Shown here: positions 1 through 11,100 of the stretch, piece after piece | Layout: every line of letters starts with the position of its first letter | Numbering within the stretch: the first letter of the stretch is position 1 | Assembly: GCA_977017575.1 (NCBI GenBank) | Contig: CDRNVI010000148.1 | Coordinates: 186,001 to 250,000, forward strand | Direction of reading: 5' to 3' | DNA length: 64,000 nt | Origin: Paramoeba atlantica | Taxonomy: Eukaryota > Discosea | Notes under the pieces: model-generated | What the model saw: the letters and a program-made list of their open reading frames with translations, nothing else | Databases searched by the model: none | What the model was told of the DNA's origin: nothing | Program-made: the position numbers and the translations under genes

Positions 1-35
1 CAACAACAACAATAAACCAACCAACCAACAACTAA

Positions 36-1178
36 CTAAACAAACAAACAAACCTTTTTTGATTTCAAGAAAGCAGGGTCACTGGGATCAGAATCAGCCA
101 ATTGAGATGCACTATCGGACATACTTTGAAAAGAATTTGATTTTTTCACCCGTGGCTTTTCATTCTCTTTCTCTGTTTCCTCATTTTTCTCTGTTTCCTC
201 ATTCATGTCATTTCCTTCAGCATCTTTTTTCTCTTCTTCTTCTTCGCCCTTGATTTTCTCTTCCTTTTTCTTTCCTTTCTTTCCAAGCAGATTAGACTCT
301 TGATCAAAAGATCTTTGCCGAACAAGTGGCCTTTTTTGTCGTTTCATTCCAAGAGGGGTCAGCTCCTCTTTCTCTCCTGTTCTTTTCAACTGAATGATCG
401 ATCCCTGTTTTCGAGATGTTCCCATCAGTTCCTGTTTTCGAAGATTGAATTAAATAACTTAATAAGTTAACAAAAACAAAAAAACAATTATTTCTCTAAC
501 AGAGATAAAAATAATTACCCTCTTTGGTTTTTTTGTCTGTGGTCTGGCGATATCAAAACTCCCGCCAGTCCAATGATCCTTTTGAGACAACGGGAGCGTG
601 CTTGGTTCCACCTCGAATTTGTCTGTAAGTTCTCCGTTCCAGCTTTTACCCAGAGTGGCAACACCAAACACACCACTCTCTCTTGTTCTTTTCGCTAGAA
701 TATCATCTTCAACTTCGATGTCTCCTCTGGTGATTGGATCTCTTGCGGTTTTTGGAGGGCTTTGGTCTGACTTGGAGACATTTCGATTGATTTTGAGGGG
801 GGAAAGAGACCTTTTTTTCTGTAGGCTTCTCGGGTTTTTCCTCTTTTTTCGGGAAGGAGAAGAAGGGGAAGAATAAAGGGATCTTGGGGAAGAAGGAGTT
901 CTTGGGGAAGAAGGAGATTTAGGGGAAGAAAGAGATCTAGGGGAAGAGGGTTCGAGAACAGGGGAATGGCTATCGGCTGAATCAAAAGGAGGATCAGCAC
1001 AAACAGGAGAAGCACGAGCGGGAGAAGAATGAATTGAGTGAGGAGAGGGAAGAGGAGGAGAACTTCGCAATTGGAGAAAACTTTCTCTCAGACTTCCTTG
1101 TTCGATTTGGAAGAGATCACTTTCATCACTTGACGAGTTTTCCTCATCATAAATCTCGTCTTCCCCATCATCGCTCAT
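36..1178 (-). CDS. unrecognised Ser/Pro- and Lys/Glu-rich protein, 3' end uncertain
   Basis: Two coding exons, 1178-519 and 431-36, joined in phase 0. The start is the ATG at 1178, opening MSDDGEDE. Read to the stop at 36 the protein is 351 residues. It has an acidic N-terminus, a block of repeated SSPR/SPSS motifs near residues 60-120 that resemble proline-directed kinase sites, basic KKRK clusters that could be nuclear signals, and a Lys/Glu-rich tail. No domain is recognised. The last codons could instead be a donor site (AAG|GTTTGT at 53), a type common in this window, in which case the gene continues beyond the window edge. A nuclear, phosphorylated protein is plausible but is only inference. 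Confidence 0.6.
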
Positions 1179-1543
1179 CACTTCCGAACCAAAAAAAATA
1201 GAAAAGAAGAAGTGAGAAAAAGAAAACCAAGCGACTTGGGGGGGGAATGAAGACAACCACTGAACCACCGAACGAACGATCAAGAAGTGGAGATCAAGCA
1301 AAAGAAGAAGTGGCTTCCAAAGCTGAAAACAGAAAAAAAGCCTTAGAAAAAAAAGGGGTGACAAAAAAAAGGCGTTTGGTTTTTCGATGTCTCATAAAAT
1401 TCCTCGTCAATTTTTCTTTCTTCCATTTCGTTTTGGTTCTTAGAATTAGTTTTTTGGTGGAAAGTCACTTCTTTTCTTTCAATCCCCTCCTCATCTCAAT
1501 TATTCGAAACAAAAATATTTTCAAAGTTATTATTATTTTTTTT
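1179..1543. other. intergenic, nothing recognised
   Basis: This holds the upstream region of the Ser/Pro-rich gene and the 3' end of the uL24m gene. A CGAACGAA motif sits about 90 bp before the start codon at 1178. Similar motifs lie just upstream of other starts (near 3615 and 13805). I see no ORF or RNA with support. Confidence 0.4.
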
Positions 1544-2403
1544 TTATAATGGTTGGATCGTTTCGGGTGTTTCTACAAGAAGTCGTTCTCGAACTTCCTT
1601 TGGAAGGAGTGAATTTTCATCAAAGGTTTTCATTGTAACAATTTCGGCAAGGGTGTCCTTGGAACCGGCTATATGTGTTTGTTGAAAAAAAAATTCGAGA
1701 TTAGATTTCTTGCTTTTTCTCATTTCCTTTTGAAAATAAGAGAAAAAAAAAAACAAACGTTCTCCTCTCTTGGCTCTTCGAAGTGTTTTTAAAATTGCAG
1801 GTTTTTCGATGATGGCACCAGTCCTCTTTGAAACCCTCACTCTTTCGTTTTCATGAAGATGCCATTTAACTCTTGTTGGTTTTCTTTGGAAAGAGAGAAC
1901 AAATTTAGTGAATGAAAAAAAAAACAAATCGAAAAAAATTGTGAGGGTGTGGGGGAGTGAAGGGAAAAGAGAGAAAGAATCTTTCAACCCGTCAGTTGGA
2001 TCTATAAGTGCAACATTTGAAACATGGATGGGCATTTCTTTGGTAATGATGGTTCCAGGAGCCTTCTCATTTCCTCTGACATGCTTCTTGACCTATTTTT
2101 TGATTTGTGTTCAACTTTCTCTCATTCAATGAATTCAAAAAGAGTTGGACTAAAAAGAAAGGAGTACCAAATTTAATCCTTCAATAACAACTTGATTTTT
2201 CTTTCGAATCACTTTCGAAACTCTTCCAGCTTTTCCTTTCTCTTTTCCGGCGAGAACGATCACCTTGGAGAGTGTCAGAAAGGGAAAACAAGATAACAGG
2301 AAAGAGGAAAGGAATCACTCACCTTATCTTCGCTCAATATTTTCCACTGTTTAAAGGTTTTGATTGGGGCTCTGTTAGCCCCATACTTGAAAACACGGAG
2401 CAT
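1544..2403 (-). CDS. mrpl24: mitochondrial large ribosomal subunit protein uL24m
   Basis: Five coding exons (2403-2323, 2263-2168, 2092-1989, 1883-1759, 1668-1544) give 176 residues with consistent phases. The KOW core reads VIVLAGKEKGKAGRV, followed by VIRKKNQVVIEGLN and then MPIHVSNVALIDP. These are the uL24 motifs that contact 23S-type rRNA. The DPxDGKPTRV segment and the C-terminal extension fit the mitochondrial rather than the cytosolic or archaeal branch. It would act in assembly of the large subunit near the exit tunnel. The start is the only in-frame ATG before the KOW region. A GGGACACC motif lies 89 bp upstream. It is convergent with nothing and reads toward the Ser/Pro-rich gene. 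Confidence 0.92.
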
Positions 2404-2582
2404 CAGTGTTAGCTCTCTCTCTACGAGTGATGGTGTTTTGCTCCAACCGAAAACGAAAAAGAGATTTTTTTTCAAACAAAAAAACGAAAAAGGGACACCA
2501 CACACAACAGACACCACACAGAAAAGTAAAAAAGAGAGAGTTTTATTTTTTCTCAGTTTTTACAACTTTATTATGAATGAAA

Positions 2583-3545
2583 TTAATTATCCTCGTCTCC
2601 AACAGTCTTCGATGTGGGACCACAGCAGCAGGCAACAGTCCATCCAGTAGTGAAAAGAGCAAAACTCCAGCTGTACTCCCAAATTTTGCTGTCAGTTTCA
2701 ATTTGGTCCTCAACCTTTCCAACAAAAATGGCAAAGGCAATGATCGCAAAGATTTCTAAAAAGAAAAGAAAAAATATTATGAAAAGAGGAACAAACTCAC
2801 AAAAATAAATAAATAAAGGGTCATACGCATGAAAAAGACACACAAAAAGGCGACAGCACCCAAAGCAGCTCCGGTTAAACAGAAACATTTTCCAGCCAAA
2901 CCAGCCGCACAATAACAGGGGCTGGCAATAATTCCAAAAATGACAGCGAGGATTGCAAAAGCACGAGCTGCTTCCATTGCATCCTCAGTTTCGCCTGGGA
3001 GGAGATAATCTTCCAATTCTGAAGAGGAAGAGAGAGAGAGAGAGGGTATTCAGAGAGAGGGTATTTTGGGGGTGGAAAAAAATTCGAAAAAGCAAACCAA
3101 TACAGAAACCATTGGTACACATATTCCATAGACCATAGTTCCTATCAAAATAGGAGACACCATCCAATTCTTTCCTCCAGTTGTCGGTGGCAGTCCCGAC
3201 CATAACGAAGGAATAACAGATCTGGTTTGGGGGACTCAACATTAAAAAGAGGAGAGAGGGGAAAAAAAAATAACAATTGTCTTTTTCTTCTCCATTCTGA
3301 CGGTTGATGTAAAGGGAAAATTTCTTTCGTTTTTTTGGGGGGTTTTGAGGGGTTACTTGCGGAGCTCTCTGAAGAAAAAAACACCACTAAAAAAGAACAA
3401 AAAGAGCCCCCATCCCTCTCCCCAACCCCAACCCCAAAAGAATCACACGCATTTTCTTTTTCTATTTGACAAATGGAACAAAAAGGAATAAGAAAAGACT
3501 TACAAAGAGGACAATGCCAGCAATCAAAGGAGGGGCGTTCACCAT
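2583..3545 (-). CDS. claudin/PMP22-like four-transmembrane protein
   Basis: Four coding exons (3545-3504, 3221-3110, 3018-2827, 2755-2583) give 172 residues. TM1 (about 6-27) is split by the 282-nt first intron and is followed by a loop with W, then NYGLWNMC. This matches the W-x-GLW-x2-C signature of the PMP22/EMP/claudin superfamily. Three further hydrophobic segments follow (about 68-90, 97-128 and 143-160), ending in a short charged tail. The predicted role is a plasma-membrane tetraspan protein; adhesion or junction function cannot be assumed outside animals. The direct exon 1 to exon 2 splice was chosen over frames with extra exons because it makes an uninterrupted TM1 directly before the loop tryptophan. 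It is divergent from eL22, sharing a 243-bp spacer. Confidence 0.75.
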
Positions 3546-3788
3546 TTTGGGTTTTTTTTTTTGTGCAAACAACACACAAAGAGAGTGAAGAAATAATTTA
3601 GCCTAAACCAAAAAGAACGAACGATGTTTAGAACTCTAAAAGTACACACCCGTTTGTGACGCTTCTCGAGCGAGTACCTTTTTGATTTTTTTTCGGGCAT
3701 GAAAATGGTTTAAAAGGAGCTACGGAGTATCCCTTTCTCTTTTTTTTTCCTCTTTCCTTTCTTTCCTTCCTCTTCTCTTTTCCTCAAA

Positions 3789-4199
3789 ATGGTGAAAGCG
3801 GCTTCTGGCAAGAGACCCGTGAACAAGGGTAAAAAGAACACCCGTCGAAGGGGCAAGAAGGCTCAAACTCTCCGTTTCAGTTTGAACCTCTCTGCTCCCG
3901 TTGATGACGGACTTTTGGACCCCGCCATTTTCGAGAAGTTTCTCCATGATCGCATCAAGGTCAATGGTAAGACCGGTGTTTTGGGAAACAAGGTCTCCGT
4001 TTCTCGCCAACAAGCTAAGCTCCTCGTTTCCGCTCAGCCCCCTTTCTCCAAGAGATATTTGAAGTATTTGACCAAAAAGTACTTGAAGAAGAACAATCTC
4101 AGAGATTGGTTGCGTGTCATTGCCACCGATAAGAATGCTTATGAGCTTCGTTACTTCGATATTCATGATGCTGATGAAGAGGAAGCTGCTGAGGAATAA
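3789..4199 (+). CDS. rpl22: cytosolic large ribosomal subunit protein eL22
   Basis: A single uninterrupted exon encodes 136 residues. It has a basic N-terminus ([14 protein letters not shown]), the conserved [25 protein letters not shown] core, a [10 protein letters not shown] segment, [23 protein letters not shown], and an acidic C-terminal tail. This is the eL22 fold that binds rRNA in the 60S subunit. The start ATG follows a pyrimidine-rich leader typical of highly expressed genes. Codon use is more biased (AAG, CTC, GTC) than in neighbours, which fits high expression. It is intronless although most surrounding genes have several introns. Confidence 0.96.
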   Translation: MVKAASGKRPVNKGKKNTRRRGKKAQTLRFSLNLSAPVDDGLLDPAIFEKFLHDRIKVNGKTGVLGNKVSVSRQQAKLLVSAQPPFSKRYLKYLTKKYLKKNNLRDWLRVIATDKNAYELRYFDIHDADEEEAAEE

Positions 4200-4535
4200 A
4201 CCTTTGAGGTTTTTTTTTATTTAATATTATGATTTTCCTTTTTTTGAGAGAAAAAAGAAAAAGAAAAAAATACACCACCAATCCATTTTTTTTTGTTTTT
4301 TTTGTTTTTTTTGTTTTTTTTGTTTTGTTTTTTTTGTTTTGTTTTTTTTTGTTTTGTTTTTTTTTGTTTTTACTTTCCCAAGAATGAGTATTGAGAGTTT
4401 TTCTTTTCTTTATTTTTAAATAATATCTTTTCTCACCAATATTTCTACAGCAGGGAATCGGCAGTTAAAAATAAAAACCTTAACATTAATTCATTGCCAG
4501 GCTTATTTTGCCGTTCTTTTTTCGACTTCTTTCTT
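4200..4535. repeat. 3' spacer with T8G-type simple repeat
   Basis: The spacer between the converging eL22 and Pro-rich genes contains, at about 4284-4375, a run of T tracts of 6-9 bases separated by single G, TG or GTTTTG units. It is simple sequence, probably produced by slippage. Nothing coding is seen. Confidence 0.7.
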
Positions 4536-5492
4536 TCAGTAAACCTCATGAATTGTTCCACAAAGCATGCCACCAAGAGCAATCCCAATGATTTGAGACT
4601 CTGAGAGCAAAGTGGTGTTCTTTGTGATTGTGTACTTTTCAGACTTTGCATCAAAAGAGAAACCAAGAATGATCTCGCCCTCAAACTATGAAAAAAAAAC
4701 ACAAACAATTATTTCTAATTCAGATGATGGATTTGTGAACAAAAAAAAACCTCTTTCACAATATTCACATTGTATCTCTCACCAGTCTGCCCGAGAATGT
4801 TCACTGAGACGTTCCCCAGAACTCGACGAAACATGAGATTCCACAATTTTGTCGGGTTATTCTCTCGAAGGTTTATAATATCTTCGACGCTCCTGTTTGA
4901 ATGAAAATTTGGTTCAAAAAAATGAAAATTTGATCTTCTTCCTAAAAGAATTGTGAAAAAAACTCACATACAATTCATCTGCTTTCTGATGTGCAACCGC
5001 AATCGATTTGCGATTGAGATTGCTGCTCCTCGTTTCTTCACCGACTTCTAGTGTTGTTGTTTCAATTTCTTCGCCTGGAGCTCTTAGTTCCCAGTCACTG
5101 TTTCGTTGCTGTTGAACATTTGGTTGAAGTGGAGAGTTTTGATGTGTTGGTCGTCGAGGTCTTCGCTTAATAGCAGAAGAGGGTGTTGTCACCATCACAG
5201 CCACAGCGTTGTCTGTGAGGCCAGGAGGCCGAGAGGGGATGGAATCTTTGCTCCGAGGAGAAGGGAGAGGAGAAACTCGAGGCTTTACTGTGGCGATGTA
5301 AGACTTTGAATTCGGTCGATCAGGTTTTGGGGGGCTGGCTTCTAGAGAGTTTACAGGGCAACTGCTTGTCAGGAGAGAGGGATTTGGGGAAGTTGGTGGT
5401 GAGATTCCTGGTGGGGTTGGTGGGGGTGGGTTTCGGAAAGGAAATTTTTTTTCCCTCCTCTCAGGAGGGCGAGGAGGTGATAATTCTGACAT
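4536..5492 (-). CDS. unrecognised protein with proline-rich N-terminus
   Basis: Three coding exons (5492-4972, 4892-4751, 4685-4536) give 270 residues. The first donor is GTATGT, chosen over the nearby GTGAGT because only it keeps frame with exon 2. Residues 1-110 are Pro/Ser/Arg-rich (SPPRPPERR, PPPPTPPG), with no fold expected. From about residue 170 a compact region runs ADELSVEDIINLRE, LWNLMFRRVLGNVSVNIL, FEGEIILGFSFDAKS, and ends IGIALGGMLCGTIHEVY. The C-terminal part looks like a small folded beta-rich domain, but I do not recognise it. An earlier start at 5696 is possible only without support. Function unknown. Confidence 0.65.
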
Positions 5493-5742
5493 TAATTTTG
5501 TCGAGAGCGGGGTGGGTGGGTGGGTGGTCTGCGTATGGGAGGGGAAGCAAACAAAAAAACGACCGCGTGTGCTCAAAAGGTGGCGAAACACGCAAAAAAT
5601 AAAATTATTTGAAATTTTCTTTCGAGGAGGAGGAGGGTCAGTTCTTTTCTTCATGAAAGGTAAAAAGATATTGTCTTTTGTTTGGCCAATTTTCATTTCT
5701 AGAAAAATCTGAATGAATTATGTGGTGTGTATAATTATATTA

Positions 5743-7360
5743 TTATTGTTCTAATAATTGAGGTTGTTGTTGTTTTTGAGGTTGATTCTTTTCTTCATCT
5801 GACTCTTCTTCTTTCTCTTTTTCTTTGGGTGGAGAAGGAGCGAGAGATAATTTTGCAAGTTCTTTTGCAACTTTGTCTGCTTCGACATCTTGGAGCAGTT
5901 CTTGATATTCGGACTCGACTTCATCATCTTCGAAATCCCAGATAGGACGAGAAATTGCGTCTTCGATTTCCTTTTGATCAGCCAATACATCTTCGAGATG
6001 ATCCATCACACTTTCAACTTGCTCAACACCCAATTTGTTTTCTTTTGTAAATCGACTCAATGACTCTGCTCCATTTTGATAAGCATCGACAAGAGCTTTG
6101 TTTGAGGTTGCTGATTGAATTTCCATCGAAATTTGTTCCAGTTTGTGGAGAGCATCTGTCCGTTGAAATAAAACCTTATCGAGTCCTTTTTTCTTTTTTA
6201 AAAGAACGAGAGCTTGGGGTCTTCGATTCGCAGCGAGGGTTTGTTGGATTTTTTTTGTTGTTTGTTCAATTTCATTTTCGAGTTTTAGAATTTGTCTTTC
6301 TTGATTGGCAATTGTATTTTGAATGTGGATTGCCCCAGAGTCGACATCGGTCAGTTGAGGAGGATTTTCTGGGACAATTCGGGGAGGTATTTTGATTCCA
6401 ACCTTGGAGGGTTCCCAACTCGTTGAGGGATCGAATGGAGATAAGAAAAATGCTGAGATACATTGTGTCCGAATCAGATATTCTGCCAGGAGGGATTGGT
6501 CTACATCTCCAACAACACTCCCCTGAAGAGAATCAATGAATTTCTCCAGAGTCATCAGTGTCGCCCCATTAAAATCTTCCAACGAACCAGCTTGTTTAAA
6601 TGCCTCTTTCAAGGAACCTGAAGCGTGTTGCTTTGCAAATTCAGATGCCAATTGTTCCATTGCTGGCAAAAGGACAAGGTCTTCTTTTTTTGAAGGAAGA
6701 GAAGAACCCCATACAAGATATGATACAGCTGACGCTGAAGTTGACAAACTCCATTGAGCAGATTTCATGACAAGTGAACCAAGTGTCCATTTTTTCCCGG
6801 GTTGTAAAATTTTTGGGGCCGCCTTTGATCTGTAAAAAAAAAGGTTTTTTTCAGTTTGTTAATCTTCAGAGAGAGAGGTTCTCCTCACTTCAACAAAAAC
6901 AATCGAAAAAAATTCAACTGTTCAGCTGTTGACAATCACAAACCGAAACTCAGAGCGACTTTCAACTTTTTTTGTGAGATAAAGATCATCTAAAACATCA
7001 TCTAAACAGACAGGAACGAGCCTCCCATCGGCAAATTTCCTCCCAAATTGGTCACTCAATCCCGCTCTTGAAATTCGGCCGTTCGACGTTGCAATTGCGC
7101 ACTTCAAAAAGATGTTCAACCAAAATGCGACTCTTTGGGCCCTCCTTTTGTTTTGAATTTGAGGAGAAAGAAGAGAAAAGAGAAAGGTCTTCAAAACGAA
7201 AAAAAAAAAACAGAAACAATTTTCTCCCAAAACGAAAAACAAACCTCTCAGGACCGACATCTTTCGGAGGAAGCGGTGAAAAAGCAACTCTCATTTGATC
7301 ATCATACCCCCAAGCCTCTTCCTTTTGCAAAACTTCTTTAATTCCCCCTTCGTTTGCCAT
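5743..7360 (-). CDS. chmp7: CHMP7-like ESCRT-III protein
   Basis: Four coding exons (7360-7245, 7144-6940, 6917-6889, 6829-5743) give 478 residues. The N-terminal half matches the tandem winged-helix part of CHMP7: VAFWLNIFLK, then RLVPVCLDDVLDDLYL with SRSEF, then FRLFLLK followed by GKKWTLGSL. The C-terminal half is a Snf7 domain with a long basic coiled coil (RRPQALVLLKKKKGLDKVL) and an acidic tail ending near QPQLLEQ. In other eukaryotes CHMP7 acts at the nuclear envelope with LEM2 and in ESCRT-III recruitment. Exons 2 and 3 are separated by only 22 nt (6918-6939), a GT-AG stretch that must be removed to keep frame. The human protein is 453 residues. It is divergent from LSm5. Confidence 0.85.
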
Positions 7361-7452
7361 ATTATCTCTTTGGAGGGGGGGAGAGAGAGACCCACCTCTC
7401 GTTCGAATTGTGCTGTTGTTCACCAAAAAGAAAAGAAGCAAAAGAAATTTGG

Positions 7453-7482
7453 GGTGTCCCTTTTCATTGAAAGGGGGACACC
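7453..7482. promoter_or_regulatory. inverted GGTGTCCC/GGGGACACC pair in a bidirectional promoter
   Basis: GGTGTCCC and GGGGACACC face each other across about 13 bp. They lie midway between the divergent starts of CHMP7 (7360) and LSm5 (7545). The same octamer occurs upstream of uL24m (2492), the third M28 gene (22248) and the PRDM-like gene (53653 and 53684). A shared transcription-factor site is an inference. Confidence 0.35.
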
Positions 7483-7544
7483 TTCTCTTTTTTTTTTGCT
7501 TTTTTTTCTGTTTTCTGTTTTTTTCGTTCTTTCTTTTTCTTGCC

Positions 7545-8017
7545 ATGGCGACCGAGCAGTTTTCTCAGTTCCTCCCACTCGGTCCTTTTTTTTTGTTTCG
7601 AAAAGATCTTTTCTCTTTTTGTGATGTCTTTTTGTCTCTCTTGTTTGAAACAAACTCAAAAAAACAAGAATATTAAATCATTCCTTTCTAGAATTGGTTG
7701 AGAAATGCATCGGAGAAAAAATTTGGGTGGTCATGAAAGGAGACAAAGAAATCATTGGAACTTTACGTGGTTTTGATGATTATGTCAACATGGTTTTGGA
7801 TGATGTGACTGAAATCGACAAAACTCCAACTGGTGATGTTCGAACTGAGTTGGATCAGGTATGTGGCAAAACCGTTTTTTTTTTGATGTTCTTCAAAACG
7901 CATCCGCCTTTTTTTCTTTGATCCTCATTCAACAAACAGATCCTCCTCCACGGAAATAATATCGCCATGCTGATTCCTGGAGGTCCTGATGAAGATGAAG
8001 AGGAAGAGGAAGAATAG
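7545..8017 (+). CDS. lsm5: U6 snRNA-associated Sm-like protein LSm5
   Basis: Three coding exons (7545-7581, 7692-7858, 7940-8017) give 93 residues, close to the usual 91. Sm motif 1 reads [33 protein letters not shown]. Sm motif 2 reads [14 protein letters not shown], the I/L-x-G-N-N form that marks LSm5 among LSm proteins. The C-terminus is a short Asp/Glu run. It forms part of the LSm1-7 ring (mRNA decay) and the LSm2-8 ring (U6 snRNP). Start: ATG at 7545 in a pyrimidine-rich context. It shares its 185-bp upstream region with CHMP7. Confidence 0.96.
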
Positions 8018-8191
8018 AAACTATTTTCAGAACATTGAAAAAAACCACCTCAGTTTTTACTGCTCCTTCCCCCCAGACAGACAAACAAAAAACCTTCATT
8101 TTTAATACTCAAAAAAACAACCCAGATGATGCTCTCAGAAATATCAATTTTTTATTTGATTTGGGCCTTTTTTTTAAAAAATCACATAAGA

Positions 8192-11100
8192 TCAATAATC
8201 ACTCTCACTTGAATCACTATCACTACTGCTGTCACTGCTGCTGCTATCACTGCTGCTACTGTCACTATCACTACTGCTGTCACTACTATCACTCGAATCA
8301 CTGTCACTACTGCTATCACTACTACTACTCTCACTGGAAGATGATTCTTCGAGTTGTCGTTGCATAATGAGTTTTGGAGCCATTCGCAGATGCTCTCTCA
8401 ATCCATCCGTAAGACCCCCTGTGGAAAGGAAAATTTTAAATTTAAGAGTGTGTTTGTTTTTATATTGTCGTTTCGACAATCACAAGAAAGAATAAGATAT
8501 GAATAAGATCACATGAAAGATAAAAGGGAAATAGGTGAAAGTTTGTAAAACAAAAAGGGTACCTAAACCAACAGAAGTCCAAAAGTTAATCGCAAAACGG
8601 GTATTTTTGGGATTGTCTGTCGGGAATAACCCAACAAAATTTGCCATCATAAATTCATCGGTCAATCTAATTTCCCATGAACAAAATAAGAAACAAGAAA
8701 GAGGAAAAAGAAAAGAAAAAAAAAAAAGAGAAAAAGAAGAAAAACCGTTCGTTAAGTTTTCGAAGACCAAGGAACTCAGCAATTTCTTGGAAAAGAATCT
8801 TGATAAAAATACGAGAAGATGCTGTGGTATCTGTTTCAGTCAATCGAATGTAACTCATTGCTGTCCTGTAAAACCCAAGATGTGAGAACAAAAAAAAATT
8901 CCAAATATCAAATAATTATCGAAAAGAGAGAAAAACCATGGAAGAGCATCAGTGTGAAAGAGATGAGCAAAAAGTTTCGCAACATTTCGAAGTTTGTTTG
9001 TTTCGAATCGATGAATTGTCGCATACTAAAAGAAAAGAAACCAAAAGAACTTTTAAAAAAAGAACATAGAAAAAAAAAAACGAAAATAAATAAAATAAAT
9101 AAAAAGTAAAAAGAGAAGGAAACCTGTTCTTGAAAGGCATGATCAAACAAATCTTGGTAAACTCGATTCAAATTACACAAACGTTGAGACAAGAGTCCAA
9201 AGAAACGACTGTATGTTCGCTCTTGACTACAACACTCCAAGATCATGGTTACTACTTCTTGCTAGAAACAAAAAAAAAAAGATAAAGTTTTAATAATCGA
9301 GTAATGAATAATAATTTGTTTTCGGTTAAGTGAAAAATTAGAGAATATTTGAAATACCTCTTGCCCTGGTGCGAGCTGAATCAACATGATTTTGTGTGCA
9401 CATTCTTCAAAATCCAAACTGGACATGATGGTCAAATAGATGGTCAACCGAAGTTTCACAGAATCTCCAGAAGATCGATCTTCAATTAATTGGTTATCTT
9501 GTTCGGCATTTTCTTCCTCATCTCCACTCTCATCATCATCTTCATCTCCATCATCATCACTCCCTCCTTCTTCATCTGATGAACCTTCCCCTAAAAGCTC
9601 TTTCTTAATCGCAGCATAGGCAGCTTCATTTTTTAAAAAGTCAGGATCAGGGCGAAAATAATTTGCTTCTTCTCGAATGTTAAACTCATCGTCAAGGCTA
9701 ATCGAATGGGTGATTTGATCTTCTTCTTCAACAAGATCAAGTTCAGGGATTACTGAAGGGTGTTCTGAGAAACTCTGTTTCCTTGCAGCAAACAATCCTT
9801 CAATCATGTATTGGACTCTCTTGTCAATTTCACCTTCATGCAAAATTCCTCGGAATCGATCAAAAACATATCGAAATCCATCAGGAGAAACCTGTTGTGG
9901 TGTGGGGTGTGTGTGTTAAATTTTGAGGGAGTTTTGTTTCAAAAAAAAATAAAAATTAAAAACAAAAATGAAACGAACCTCCTGAAGCATTGCTCCAAAT
10001 TCCTTCATAAACATAACAGCAACCTCAACAGAGTCATCGGTTGGGTTTGTTAACAATAACTCCAAAATTTGAAGACCCAAGATTTCTTCAACTACTTGCT
10101 GATTCAACATATGGGCCAGGAATCGGGTTGAAGCTAAAAGATTTGGTTTATCGTTTCGGCGGAAGGATTTACGAAATTGTTCAATAACTCGAAAAACAAT
10201 CAACTCCCCAGTTTCAGGAAACTAACAAAAAATGAAAAGAGGGTTTGGATGAGAAAAAAGGAAAAAAAAAAAAAGAGAGAGAAAAAAATGGGCGAAACCG
10301 GGAATCGAACCCGGGCCTCTCGCACCCTAAGCGAGAATTTTACCACTTAACTATTTCGCCAATTTACAAAAGAAAGGAAGAAAATTGATAACATAAATGA
10401 TCAATAGGATGTTTGCGAAGAACATAAAATTTACCTTTGTGTTGATTACTGCAACAAGAGCAGCATAAACGTGAGTAAAAATTGGAGAAGCAGTTTGAGC
10501 TTTCATCACACTTCGAGCCAAAAGACCCCGTCCTCGGACAATATTTTCTCCAATCAACTCAGGAAGGATATGTTGAATATTAATTACATTGACCTGTTTT
10601 CAGTGGAGAGAATTGGGAAAAAAAGATTGTTTTTGTGAGAAAATTCCAGAAAAATGAGAAAAAAAAAAACAAAAGAACGACATACTTTGTTAATTAGACC
10701 ATTAATACTTTTGCGGAGAGCATCCCAGGTCATCCTTTGATATTCAGGACTGCTTTGATCTGTGATATTCTTCTTCATGAGAGCCAACCTCCAAGGGGGA
10801 ATGTATAAACCTAGAATGTGTTGATGTTTTAAAAAAGGACTTGAAAAATTTTGAAAAAAAGGGGGACATACCACCGGATGGTGCTGACTCTTTTGCAACC
10901 TCCGCCTTTTTCACCATCAATTCTTTTTCATCTCTCTTTTTGTCTTTTTCTCTTCTCTCTCCTCTTTTCTTGTTATCTCCATACCGACTTCTTCTTCTTG
11001 TATTTTCACTATCGCTCTCACTGTCACTATCGTCGCTGTATCTTCGCGACCTTTGCCTCTCGCGATATCGATCTTTTTCTCGATATCGTGAGCTTCTTTC

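Noticed and set aside
3222-3503. Extra short exon inside the claudin-like gene (around 3340-3375)
   Set aside because: A direct splice gives a continuous first TM helix running into the loop tryptophan; the extra exon would insert charged residues into it.
4284-4375. Telomere-like T/G repeat
   Set aside because: T runs with single G have irregular unit length, lie between two genes and show no telomeric unit.
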